Assembly: GCF_014203395.1 (NCBI RefSeq)
Contig: NZ_JACHIW010000004.1
Coordinates: 1 to 64,000 of the forward strand
DNA length: 64,000 bases
Direction: 5' to 3'
From: Saccharopolyspora phatthalungensis
Lineage (GTDB): Bacteria > Actinomycetota > Actinomycetes > Mycobacteriales > Pseudonocardiaceae
Made by a program: the position numbers and the translations under genes
Notes under the pieces: generated by a model
What the model saw: only the letters and a program-made list of their open reading frames with translations
Database searches by the model: none
Told to the model about the DNA's origin: nothing
Shown here: positions 37,101 through 49,100 of the stretch, piece by piece
How the letters are laid out: every line of letters begins with the position of its first letter
Position numbering within the stretch: position 1 is the first letter of the stretch

Positions 37101-40100
37101 GCCGACTGCTGAATCCGCCGCGGATGCGGGATCGCCGATGCGCGATCGGGAACCAGTTGAGCAGATGGAGGTCGACCAGTCTCCAGGCTCCGCGTGGGAT
37201 GCAGCCGACGACGGCGCGGGAGCCGCTGCGGTCCCGATGGAGGGTGTCTCGCCGGCGGATGTGGATGTGGTTGCGGCTGAGCGATCGCAGTTGGTCTCCG
37301 AGTTGACGATGTCGGTGAATACCTTGCGAGGGATTTTGCTTGGTGCGCCGGACGGTTATATGCCCGCCTTGCGGCAGCGGATTGAGCTGTGGTCGAACAC
37401 CTTGGCGCGGGGTGGCTTTGATGGTGTGGACGTGGCGGATTTGCGGAAGCGGGTGAACGATGCTCGGGCTTTGGTCGTGCGAGTGGAGAGCGACGTGAGC
37501 GCGCACATCGCGGCTGAGTTGTTCGAGGGCAACGATCTCGATCTCGGATCGTCTGACGACGAGTCGCCGGGCCCGGTTGCGGCCGGCCCTTCAGTGGCCG
37601 GTGCGGACACTTCGCACGGTGCGGGCGAAAGGGTTTCGCTTGAGGACGGCGGTGCCCGTAAGCGGGGCCGTTCCGATGATGCGGCCGATGAAGGCGCCAC
37701 GCGCAGGCCAGTTGGGCCCGGCAACGCGGCCGACAGGAGGCTCGCTCAGGTAGAGCGGGTGCGGCAGGAGGCGCGGGTGGAGGCGCGGCGTGCTCGTGAC
37801 GCGGGTGCGCCCTACACCGCCGCGAAATTGGGGGAGAAGTTCGGAAAGGGCAAGGAGTGGGGCCGGGAGCGGCTTGCGGAGATCAGGGATGAGAGTGGTG
37901 TGACCGAGGCGAGCCGCGCAGAGCGGGAGCGGGTGCGGGAGGAGGCGCGGCAGGAGGCGCGTCGTGCTCGTGACGCTGGTGAGCCCTACAGCAGCAAGTC
38001 GCTGGGGGAGAGGTTTGGCAGGGGTGAGGGGTGGGGTCGGGAGCGGCTTGCGGAGATCAGGGATGAGAGTGGCGTGACCGAGGCGAGTGCCGCGGAGCGG
38101 GAGCGGGTGCGGGAGGACGCGCGGCAGGAAGCACGCCGTGCTCTTGAGGCGGGTGAACCCTACAACGGCTCGACATTGGGGCAGAAGTTCAGGAAGGGCG
38201 AGAGGTGGGGTCGGGAGCGGCTTGCGGAGATCGGAAATGACGGACGTGCGAATCAGCAGCGATGGGCGGACCTGGAGCAGGAACGGGAGGCGGCGCGGCA
38301 GGAGGCGCGTCGTGCTCGTGACGCGGGCGAGTCCTACAGCAGCAAGTCGCTGGGGGAGAGATTCGGGAAGGGCGAGAAGTGGGGTCGGGAGCGGCTTGCG
38401 GAGATCAGGGATGCGGAGGGGTCGAGAAGGGCGGCATTGTACGAACAGGAACGGGAGGCGGCGCGGCAGGAAGCGCGCCGTGCTCGTGACGCCGGTGAGC
38501 CCTACAGCAGCAAGTCGTTGGGAGCGAAGTTCGGAAAGAGCGAGAGGTGGAGCGCTGACCGGCTAGCGGAGATCAGGGACGAGGGCGTTGCGACTCAGCA
38601 GCAATCGGCGGACTTGGAGCGGGAACGGGAGGCGGCGCGGCAGGAGGCTCGGCGTGCCCGTGACGCGGGTGAGTCCTACACCTCAACGTCGTTGGGGGAG
38701 AGGTTCGGGAGGAGCGAGAAGTGGGGCCGGGCGCGGCTTGCGGAGATCGGGACTGCGGCGGTGGGTCCGAGCAATGCGGCATTGGGTGCGGAACGGGAGG
38801 CGGCCAGGCAGGAAGCACGTCGCGCCCGTGACGCCGGTGAGCGCTACACCGGAACGACATTGGGAGAGAAGTTCGGCAAGAGCGAAGCGTGGGGTTGGGC
38901 GCGGCTTCGGGAGATCAAGGAGGGCGGCGGTGCGACTCAGCGGCAATCGGCGGATTCGGAGCAGTTGCGGGAGGCGGCGCAGGCGGAGGCTCGGCGTGCC
39001 CGTGACGCGGGTGAGCCCTACACCGCCACGTCGTTGGGTCAGCAGTTCGGGATGGACGGCAGGTGGGGCCGGGCCCGGCTTAACGAGATTAGGGAGGGCA
39101 ACGAAAGGAGCGAGCGCGAGCTGGCCGGGCCGGTACAGGAGGCGGCGCGGCAGGAGGCCCGTCGTGCCCGTGACGCGGGTGAGCCCTACAGCGGTGAGAC
39201 ATTGGGGGAGATGTTCGGCAAGAGCGAAGGGTGGGGTTGGGCGAGGCTTCGGGAGGTCAAGGCTGAGGGCGGTCCGAGCCAGGAGGAGCAGGCCCAGCAG
39301 GCGGCGCGAGAGGAGGCGCTTCGTGCTCGTGCCGCCGGTAAGCCTTACAGCGGCGAGGCATTGGGGGCGAAGTTCGGAAAGGGCAAGAAGTGGGGCTTGT
39401 CCCGGCTGCGTGAGATCAACAACGAGCCTGATCATTCAGTAGGCGACGCATCGGGTTCCGGGGCTGGGGTGCCTGCGGCGGCCGGCCCGTCAGCAGGGCC
39501 CGCTGGAGCCGTGGCGCCGCAGTCGGTTTCCGGGACAACTGCCGTGGCGGAGTGGACGGATTTGGATCTCCACTGGGAGATTGAGCGGGCTAAGGCGGTG
39601 GGCGGGCCGCGTGAGGCGGCGGTGCGGATCGTGCAGGGGTCGCATGATGTGGTGGCGTTGGCGCGTGGTGGTGCGGGTGTGTCGTTGGATGATGTGGTGG
39701 CGTTGGTGGCGGCGCGGGTCGGTGGGTTGGGTAGCGCTGATGCGGTGCGGTTCTCCCAGGAGTTGGCGGCGAGGCTGGGGACTAGGGGTTCTTTGGGTGT
39801 GCAGGCCGGGGCGGGGCCGGATCCGTTGGCGGATCTTCCGGGGTTTGACGAGTTTGCGGAGTTTGCGAACAGCGGTCGAAGCGGTGGTATGTCCGCCGAG
39901 GCCGACGATATTCCCATGACGTGGGGCTTGGATCTGGACGCCGCCGAGTTGGCGAATGATTTGGCGACGTGGGGGCTTGATCCAACGCCCAATAATGTGG
40001 CGGACGATCTGGCGACGTGGTCGTTTGACCCGGGGGCGGCGCAGGGCGGGTTGGCGTCTTCTTCGGCGGCAGGGGTGGGGCGGGGTGACGGTCTTGACTT

Positions 40101-43100
40101 CGACTTCGGGTTGGGTGGCGACGAGCTTCCAGGTCTGGGCGGGCCTGCGACTCCGGAGTCCTCAGCGGAGGCTGGTCGTGGCGCTGGTGAAACGGTTAGC
40201 GAGGGCGGTGGCCGCAAGCGGGGCCGTGGCGGTGATGCGGTTGATGATGGTGCCGCACGCAGGCCGGCGGGGCCCGGTGACGCTGGGGCCAGCAGGCTTC
40301 GTGATGCGGAGCGGTTGCAGGAGGAAGCGCGGGTGGAGGCCCGTCGCGCTCGTGACGCCGGTGAGCCCTACACCGGTGAGGGGTTGGGGAAGAAGTTCGG
40401 AAAGAGCACGTCCTGGGGTTTGAATCGGCTTGGGGAGATCAGGAATGAGGGTGGTGCCAGCCGGTCGGACCTGATCGAGCAGGAGCACGAGCGGGTGCGG
40501 GTGGAGGCGCGGCGTGCTCGTGATGCGGGTGAGCCCTACACCGGTGAGACGTTGGGGAAGAAGTTCGGAAAGGGCAGGGAATGGGGGCGCAAGCGGCTGG
40601 CGGAGATCAAGAATGAGGGCGCGAGCCGGGCGGACTTGATTGAGCAGGAGCACGAGCAGGCGCGGGTGGAGGCGCGGCGTGCTCGTGATGCGGGTGAGCC
40701 CTACACCGGTGAGACCCTGGGCCAGAAGTTCGGAAAGGGCAAGGAGTGGGGGCTGCGGCGGCTTGCGGAGATCAGGAATGACAGTGGCGTCACCGGGTGG
40801 GCTTTGCGGGCACAGGACCAGGAACGGGTGCGGGAGGAGGCGCGGGAGCAGGCGCGGCGTGCTCGCGATGCCGGTGAGCCCTACACCGCCGAGGATTTGG
40901 CGAACAAGGTCGGAATGAGCAGGTCGTGGGCATCGGCGCGGCTGGCGGAGATCAACGCTGAAGGTGGTACGAACCGGCAGGACTTGCTTGCGCGGGAGCA
41001 GGAGCGGGTGCGGGAGGAGGCGCGGGTGGAGGCGCGTCGTGCTCGGGACGCGGGTCAGCCCTACACCGTTGAGACGTTGGCGGCGAAGTTCGGAAGGGGC
41101 GCGGAGTGGGGGTGGCAGCGGCTTGGGGAGATCAGGGATGAGGGTGGTGCGGACCGGTCGGATTTGGCTGAGCAGGAGCAGGAGCGGGCGCGGGAGGAGG
41201 CGCGGCGTGCTCGTGCCGCCGGTGAGCCCTACACCGGTACGGCATTGGCGAAGAAGTTCGGAAAGGGCAAGGAATGGGGGCGGCTGCGGCTGGCGGAGAT
41301 CGCCGATGACAGTGATGCCACCGGGCGGCCTTTGCGGGCGCCGGAAGCCTTGCGGGAGGCGGGGCGGGTGGAGGCGCGTCGTGCTCGGGACGCGGGCCAG
41401 CCCTACACCGGTGAGGCGTTGGGGCAGAAGTTCGGAAGGGGCAAGAAGTGGGGATGGCAGCGCCTGGCGGAGATCAGGGCTGAGGGTGGTGCCAGGAGTT
41501 CGGAACCGGGCGATCAGGAGTCGCCGCGGCATGGGGTTGCTGGCATGGCCACTGAGTCGGCGGATGACGTGATGTCGGGGGCGTTTGATCTCGCCGTCGC
41601 CGAGTCGGAGTTTGCGCCGGGCTTCGCCGAGCGGTCGCGGCTGGTTGCCGAGTTAGGTGGCTTGGTTGATTCCTTGGGGCGGCTTTTGGTTGGCGCGCCG
41701 GAAGATTATCGACCTGGGTTGCGAGAGCGGGTCGCGCATTGGTCGCAGGCGTTGGCGCGGCACGGGTTTGATGGTGTGGACGTGGCGGATTTGCGGAAGC
41801 GCGTCAATGGTGCCGCGACGTTGGTGGAGCGGCTGCGCGGCGACGGGTTGGTCGACACTACGGCAGCATCGGGTTCTGCGGCGGCTGCTGTGGCGGGGTG
41901 GACGGAGTTGGATCTGCGTTGGGAGATTGAGCGGGCTAAGGCGGTGGGCGGGCCGCGTGAGGTAGCGGTGCGGATCGTGCAGGGGTCGCATGATGTGGTG
42001 GCGTTGGCGCGTGGTGGTGCGGGTGTGTCGTTGGATGATGTGGTGGCGTTGGTGGCGGCGCGGGTCGGTGGGTTGGGTAGCGCTGGTGCGGTGCGGTTCT
42101 CCCAGGAGTTGGCGGCGAAGCTGGGGACTAGGGGTTCTTTGGGTGTGCAGGCCGGGGCCGGGCCGGATCCGTTGGCGGATCTCCCCGGGTTTGAGGAGTT
42201 TGAGGAGTTCGCGAACAGTGGTTACGGCGGCGGTATGACCGCCGAGGCCGGCGATATTCCCATGACGTGGGGATTCGATCTGGACTCCGCCGAGATGGCG
42301 AATGATCTGGCGACGTGGGGGCTTAATCCGCCTGCTAATGAGTTGGCGGAGGATCTGGCGACGTGGTCGTTTGATCCGGGCACGGCTGGGCAGGGGCTGG
42401 AACCTGGGTGGGATTCGGTTGAGCTTGCCGCTGATTCGCGGGGGCGGGCGGCTGATGCTGGGGCGTTGGCCGAGCAGGGCGAGTCGGCGTCTGCTTCGGC
42501 GCCGGTGTTGGGCCAGGGTGACGGTTTCGACTTCGGGTTGGGTGGCGAGGACCTTCCGGGCCTGGGTGGCGCTGGGACTCCGGAGTCCTCAGCGGAGGCT
42601 GGTCGTGGCGCTGGTGAAACGGTTAGCGAGGGCGGTGGCCGCAAGCGGCGTCGTGGCGGTGATGCGGTTGATGATGGTGCCGCACGCAGGCCGGCGGGGC
42701 CCGGTGACGCTGGGGCCGGCAGGCTTCGTGATGCGGAACGGTTGCAGGAGGAAGCGCGGGTGGAGGCCCGTCGCGCTCGTGACGCCGGTGAGCCCTACAC
42801 CGGTGTGACGTTGGGGAAGAAGTTCGGAAAGAGTAAATGGTGGGGTGCGCAGCGGCTTACGGAGATCAGGGATGAGGGTGGTCTAACGGAGGAGAGTGCC
42901 ACGGCGCGGGAGCGAGAGTGGGAGCGGGTGCGGGTGCGGGAGGAGGCGCAGGAGGAGGCGCGGCGTGCTCTTGCCGCGGGTGAGCCTTACACCGGTGAGG
43001 CGTTGGGGAAGAAGTTCGGCATGGGCACGGCGTGGGGTACGGCGCGGCTTCGGGCGATCGGTGAGGAGGGTGCAGAGACCGGGCAGACTTTGCGGGCGCA

Positions 43101-46100
43101 GGAACAGGAGCGGTTGCGGGAGGAGGGCAGGGCGGAAGCGCGTCGTGCTCGTGACGCCGGGGAGCCCTACACCGGTGAGGCGTTGGGGAAGAAGTTCGGC
43201 ATGGGCAAGGAGTGGGGGCGGCAGCGGCTAGCGGAGATCAAGGACGAGGGCGGTATGTCCCGGGTGGCGTTGCAGGAACAGGAATGGGAGCGGGAGCGTG
43301 CGCAGGCGCGGGAGGAGGCGCGTCGTGCTCGTGACGTGGGCGATCCGCACAGCGGTGAGTCGTTGGGGAGGAAGTTCGGAAAGGGCCCGGGGTGGGGTTG
43401 GCGGCGGCTTGCCGAGGTCAGGGCCGAGGATGCTCCTTTGACCGTGTCGACCTTGAGCGAGCGGGAGCAGGAGCGCTTGCGGGAGGATGCTCGTGCGGAG
43501 GCGCGGCGTGCTCGCGACGCGGGTGAGGCGCACAGCGGTGAGACCTTGGGACGAAAGTTCGGCAGGGGCTCGACGTGGGGTAGCGAGCGGCTTGCGGAGA
43601 TCAGGGGGGAGGGTGGTACGAGCCGGCGGGACTTGATCGAGCTCCGCTGGAAGATGCTGCGGGAGGAGGCGCGCGCGGAGGTGCGGCGTGCTCGTGACGC
43701 GGGCCAGCCCTACCACGGTGAGGCGTTGGCGGGGAAGTTCGGCACGAGCGGGGAGTGGGCGCGGGCGCGGCTTAGGGAGGTTGAAGAAGAGGATGGTTTG
43801 CCCCCGCGGGTGTCGGATGCGCAGGCGAATGTCCCCGTGTTCGGGGAGTCGGCAGGCACCGGTGGGATGACCGCAGGGTCGGCGGATGACGTGATGCGGT
43901 GGGCGTTTGATCCGGCCAATGACGAATCGGCGTTTGTTCCCGTTGATCCGGCATTTGATTCGTTGGCGGATGTGGGGTTGTCGGGTGATGTGCTGGGGAT
44001 GGGGAGCGCTGGGTTGTCGGAGCCCGTTGGGGCTGGGGGCCCTGTTGGATTGGGCGACGCGGTGGAGACCGCGGGTCGGGTGTTGCGGGATCTCGGCGGC
44101 CAGCACGGCGAAGGTGTCGTGGATGTGTTGTTGGCGCAGGCGGATTCGGTTCTGGGGCCCGATTTTCCGGCGCCCGATTTTCCGGCGCCCGATTTTCCGG
44201 GGGCTGATCAGTTCCGCGAGGTGATGGCGCATCGGTTGTTGTCGCATCCGGGTGATTGGGATGGTGCCCGGGTGTTGCGGGATCGGTTGCAGCGTTATTC
44301 GGCCGGCGAGGTGGGGGTGGATTTCGCGGAGGTGTTGGGCGGCCGCGAAGGGCTTGACAGCGCGGAGTTGTTCAACGAGGTGGCGCGAGAGGAGGCGCGT
44401 CGTGCGATTGAGGCGGGACAGCCCTATTCCGGTAAGGCGCTGGGGGAAAAGTTCGGGAAGAGCGAGCGGTGGGGTAGACGACTGGTTGGGGGAGTCAGGA
44501 GAGACACGGGAACGACACGGGTGAACCCGGGGGCGGAACAGCGGGAGGCGGCGCGGGCGGAGGCGCGTCGTGCTCGTGATGCCGGAGAGCCCCACAACGG
44601 TGAGATGTTGGGGCGGGCGTTCGGGATGAGCTCGGGATGGGGTTGGGCGCGGCTGGCGGAGATCCGGGATGAGGGTGGGGTGACCTGGGCGGGTGTGCGG
44701 CATCAGGAGACAGAGCGAGAGCGGGAGGCGGCGCGAGTGGAGGCGCGTCGTGCTCGTGATGCGGGTGAGCCCTACGACGGTGAGACGTTGGGGCGGATAT
44801 TCGGGAAGGGCGTGGCGTGGGGTTGGCAGCGGCTTGGGGAGATCCGGGATGAGGGTGGGATGACCTTGGGGGATGCGCTGCGGCAGGAGTACGAGCGGGA
44901 GTGGGAGGCGGCGCGGGCGGAGGCGCGTCGTGCTCGTGATGCCGGAGAGCCCCACAACGGTGAGACGTTGGGGCAGGTGTTCGGGAAGAGCTCGGGATGG
45001 GGTTGGGAGCGGCTTAAGGAGATCCGGAACGAGGGCGGGATGACCCGGGCGGATGCGCTGCGGCAGGAGTACGAGCGGGAGCGGGAGTCGGCGCGGGCGG
45101 AGGCGCGTCGTGCTCGTGATGCGGGTGAGCCTCACAGCGGTGAGACGTTGGGGCCGATGTTCGGGAAGGGCGCTGCGTGGGGTTGGGAGCGGCTTAAGGA
45201 GATCCGGGATGAGGGTGGCACCACGCTGGCGGAGCGCAATGCCCGGGAACGGGCGGCGTTGAAGGAGACGGCGCGGGCGGAGGCGCGTCGTGCCCGAGAT
45301 GCGGGTGAGCCCTACAGCGGCGAGACCTTGGGGGCGAGGTTCGGGAAGGGCAGGGAATGGGGTCGCGAGCGGCTAGTGGAGATTAGGGCTGAGGATGAGG
45401 CGAATGCGCGAGCGGCTGCTGAGTTCGGTGCGGATTTTGCCGATGAGGCAGGAGCTTTGGCGGATGCGCCGATGGAGGATGCGGGTTGGTCGTGGGGTCC
45501 TGATGCGGCGGTTGGTGATGCCGCGGGCGTGGGGTCGTCGGGCGATGCGCCGGCGGTGGGGAGTGCTGTGGCGGATCAGGAGCCGCAGCAGCTCGCGTCC
45601 GGACAGGAGTGGGCGGATCAGGTTGGCGCGGTGCTGGATCCGCAGGCGAATGTCCCGCTGTTCGATGAACTCGCGGACACCGGTGGGATTGGTGGCATGG
45701 CCGCCGAGCCGGCGGACGACGTGATGCCGTGGGCGTTCGATCCGTCCGTCGTCGAGACCGGTTTCGATCCTGGCTTCGCCGAGTCGGCATTCGTTCCCGG
45801 CTTCGCCGAGCCCGCGTTTGCTCCGCCGACGGTTGAGGGGTTGCTGTGGGGCGCCGCCGATTTGGCGGGTGCGGAGTCCACACAGGATGTGTCGGCATCG
45901 GGTGTTGAGGAGGCTGAGCGGTCGCGGCTGGTTGCTGATTTGGGTGGCTTGGTCGATTCGTTGGGGCGGCTTTTGATTGGTGCGCCGCAAGGTTATCTGC
46001 CTGGGTTGCGGGAGCGGGTTGCGCACTGGTCGCAGACCTTGGCTCAGGGCGGATTCGACGGTGTGGACGTGGCGGATTTGCGGAAGCGGGTCGGCGATGC

Positions 46101-49100
46101 CACGGCGTTGGTGGAGCGGTTGCGAACCGACGGATTGGTGGAGAGCACAGCCGATCCCAATGCTGTGGAACTCTCGCGAGCCGACGAGGGTGGCGGCGCG
46201 GCGGATCAGGAAGTCGTTGGTGCGGCTGCTGATCTGGCGGACGAGCCCGAGGAAGGAGGATCGCAGCCGGTTGCGGAAAGCAGCGGTGCGGCAAGTGCTC
46301 GCAGAACGGACTTGCGGGCTCGGGAGCGTGAGGCGGCGAAGGCCGAGGCAATTCGGGCTCGTGACGCGGGCGAGCCGCACAGCGGTGAGACGCTGGGGAG
46401 CATGTTCAACAAGAGCTCGCAGTGGGGCCGGGCGCGGCTTCGGGAGGTCCGGGATGGCAGCGGTGTTAGCCAGTCGGAATCGCGGGCGCAGGAGTGGGAA
46501 GCAGCACGTGCGGAGGCGCGTCGTGCCCGCGACGCGGGCAGGCCCCACACGGGCGCGAGTTTGGGGAAGAAGTTCGGGAAGACAGAGTTCTGGGGGCGGG
46601 CGCGGCTTGCGGAGATCAGGGATGAGGTTGGTGCCCAGGCGGTGGCGTTGCGGCCGTCGGAGGGGGAGACGCTGCGCGAGGCGGGGCGGGCGGAGGCGCG
46701 TCGTGCGTTTGCGGCCGGTGAGCATCTCCACAGCGGTGAGTTGGGCAAGAAGTTCGGAAAGAGCCAGGAGTGGGGGCGGATGCGGATTGTGGAGATTGGT
46801 GTGTCGCTGGTGGGTTTGGACGAGCCAAACCGGGAGGCCGCGCGTGCGGAGGCGCGTCGTGCCCGTGACGCGGGCATACCCCACAGCGGTTCGTCGTTGG
46901 GGACCAAGTTCGGAAAGAGCAGGGACTGGGGTCTGGCGCGGCTTCGTGAGATCCAGCATGAGGTGGGAGGTTCGGTCGGCGAGGCGCTGGGTTCTCGTGA
47001 TGTGCTGGGTTCTGGTGAGGTGCCGACGGTGGATGGGTCGTCGGCGGAGGCGGGTACCGATGAGCGGTCGCGGTTGGTTTCTGAGTTGACGGCGTCGGTG
47101 GAGTCGTTGCGGCCGTTGTTGGTTGATGGTTCGACCTCGTATGGACCTGAATTGCGCGCGCGGATGGAGTGGTGGTCGGACATCGCGCAGCAGCATTCGG
47201 TCCAGGGCGGGGATGTGGGGGCGTTGCGGGATGCGGCGCAGGCCGCTGCGACTGCGGTGGGGACGGTGCGGCAGGCGCGGCGTGATGCCGCGATGCGAGA
47301 GATGAATGCGTTGATGGTCGAGGCTGATGCGGCGTTGCAGGAGGTGATGGATCAGCACGGGCCGGATGCGGTGGCGGGGTTGTTCGCTGCCGCCGATGCG
47401 GCGCTGGGTGGTCCGGCCCCGGAGCCGTTCCGGGTGGTGATGGCGCATCAGATGTTGCGGGCACCGGATGATCGGGCGGCGGCCGAGGCGCTGCGACAGC
47501 AACTGCACGAGTACATGGGCGCGAGTGTGAATGTGAGTGCGGGCGCGGGTCCGGAGGCAGACGGTGAGCTCCTTCTGCGGCCGGGCGGCGAGGAGTCCGC
47601 GACGGAAACGCCGATCGATGCCAGCAGCCCGGATTCCGATGACGCTATGGAGCGGGAGCAGCTTGACCTGTTGGACCGGCTTTATCAGTTGGCCAGTTCG
47701 GGCGATGCCGATCGGTCAAACGGTGCCGATGCCGGGGATCGCGCGGCTACGCCGTCCCAGTTGGACGCGGTTGCCGAGGAACCGGCCGATGCGGGGCGCA
47801 CTGGCGCGCAGCGGCGTCGGTCCTGGCCCGGTGGTACGTCGCCGAACGGGAACGACACCTCTGCGGATGGAAGTGCCGCGGGACATGGGGTGCAGACGGG
47901 TTCGGAGTCCGGTACGGCCGCGGGCGAGACCGGCCCGGCGCGACCGACCGACTCGACCGAGCGTTCGGAGGTGTCGGCGGAGGCTACCGCCAACGACGGT
48001 GACGCATCGGCACGCACCGACGGGGCTCTTGCCGGGCCTGATAGGCGTGCGATCCGGGATGTCGACCGGCCACGGTTGCGGTTGCCCGGGTATTTGCGGC
48101 GCAGCGTGTCGTTGGGTCCGGCGCGGCAGGTCAGCCCGACGGTGGGCGCGGACCGTGTGGTGGCGGCCGCCAAGGCCCTGGCGCCCAAGGCGGACGGCAT
48201 GGACGCGGTGGAGCACGCGGTGCGCAACGAGGTCGGCACCTTGCTCGGCGACGGCCGGGATTTCCGGGTCGGTGACGCGGTGATTCGGGTACAGGCCGAG
48301 TTCGACTGGGCGGGCCGGGCCGCCGCCGATGGACCCGGCACCGCCCAGTCGGCCTCCACGAGTAGCGATTACGCCACGGACATGGCGACCGGCACCGGGT
48401 TCAAGCCGCACTACAAGCAGCTTTTCTTCATCCCCGCGGTCCCGGGGCTCTACGCTTTGGGCGCCATCGACGTGCCGACCGGGTTGGCGGTGAACCGGGG
48501 CACCGACCGCGCCGACACCCACGGCGAGTCGATCACCATCGCCTTGCCGGACAAGCCGACCCCCGGCGGCGACACCGAGTACGCCGGGGCGCGAGCGGTG
48601 TGGGTGCCCGTGACCTTCCACCTTTCCCGGATGGACGGAAACGCACCCGCCACTGCTCGCACCGCGATCGTCGGTGGGGACGGTCATCCCGACGCCGGCT
48701 CGGTCGGCGTCGAGTTGAGCGTGCCCACCGGCTTGCGGCCGACTGACCGAGGTCGTGCCGTGCCGATGCCTCGCGAGTTGCCGTCGTCGGTGCTGGAGGG
48801 GGCCGAGGTCAAGCAATCGACCCAGGGGCAGTACCACGGCAAGCCATTGCGGATCAGGACCGAACCCGGGAAGTCACCGACCATCTATGACCAGGTGGCC
48901 GCGGAGCTTGGTTCGCTCAGCGACCACGAACAGGGGATCTTGGCCGACTTCCTCGGCCAGCGTGGCATCGAAGGGAACCTGCCCACGATGGCGGTGAGTC
49001 CCGAGTCGGCGGCCGCGGGTCGGGGCTGGGTGTCCTCGGTGGCGTTGCTGTCGCCGGGTAATCCGCTCACCCGGCTGTTGCCGACCCGCACGCGGCGTCT

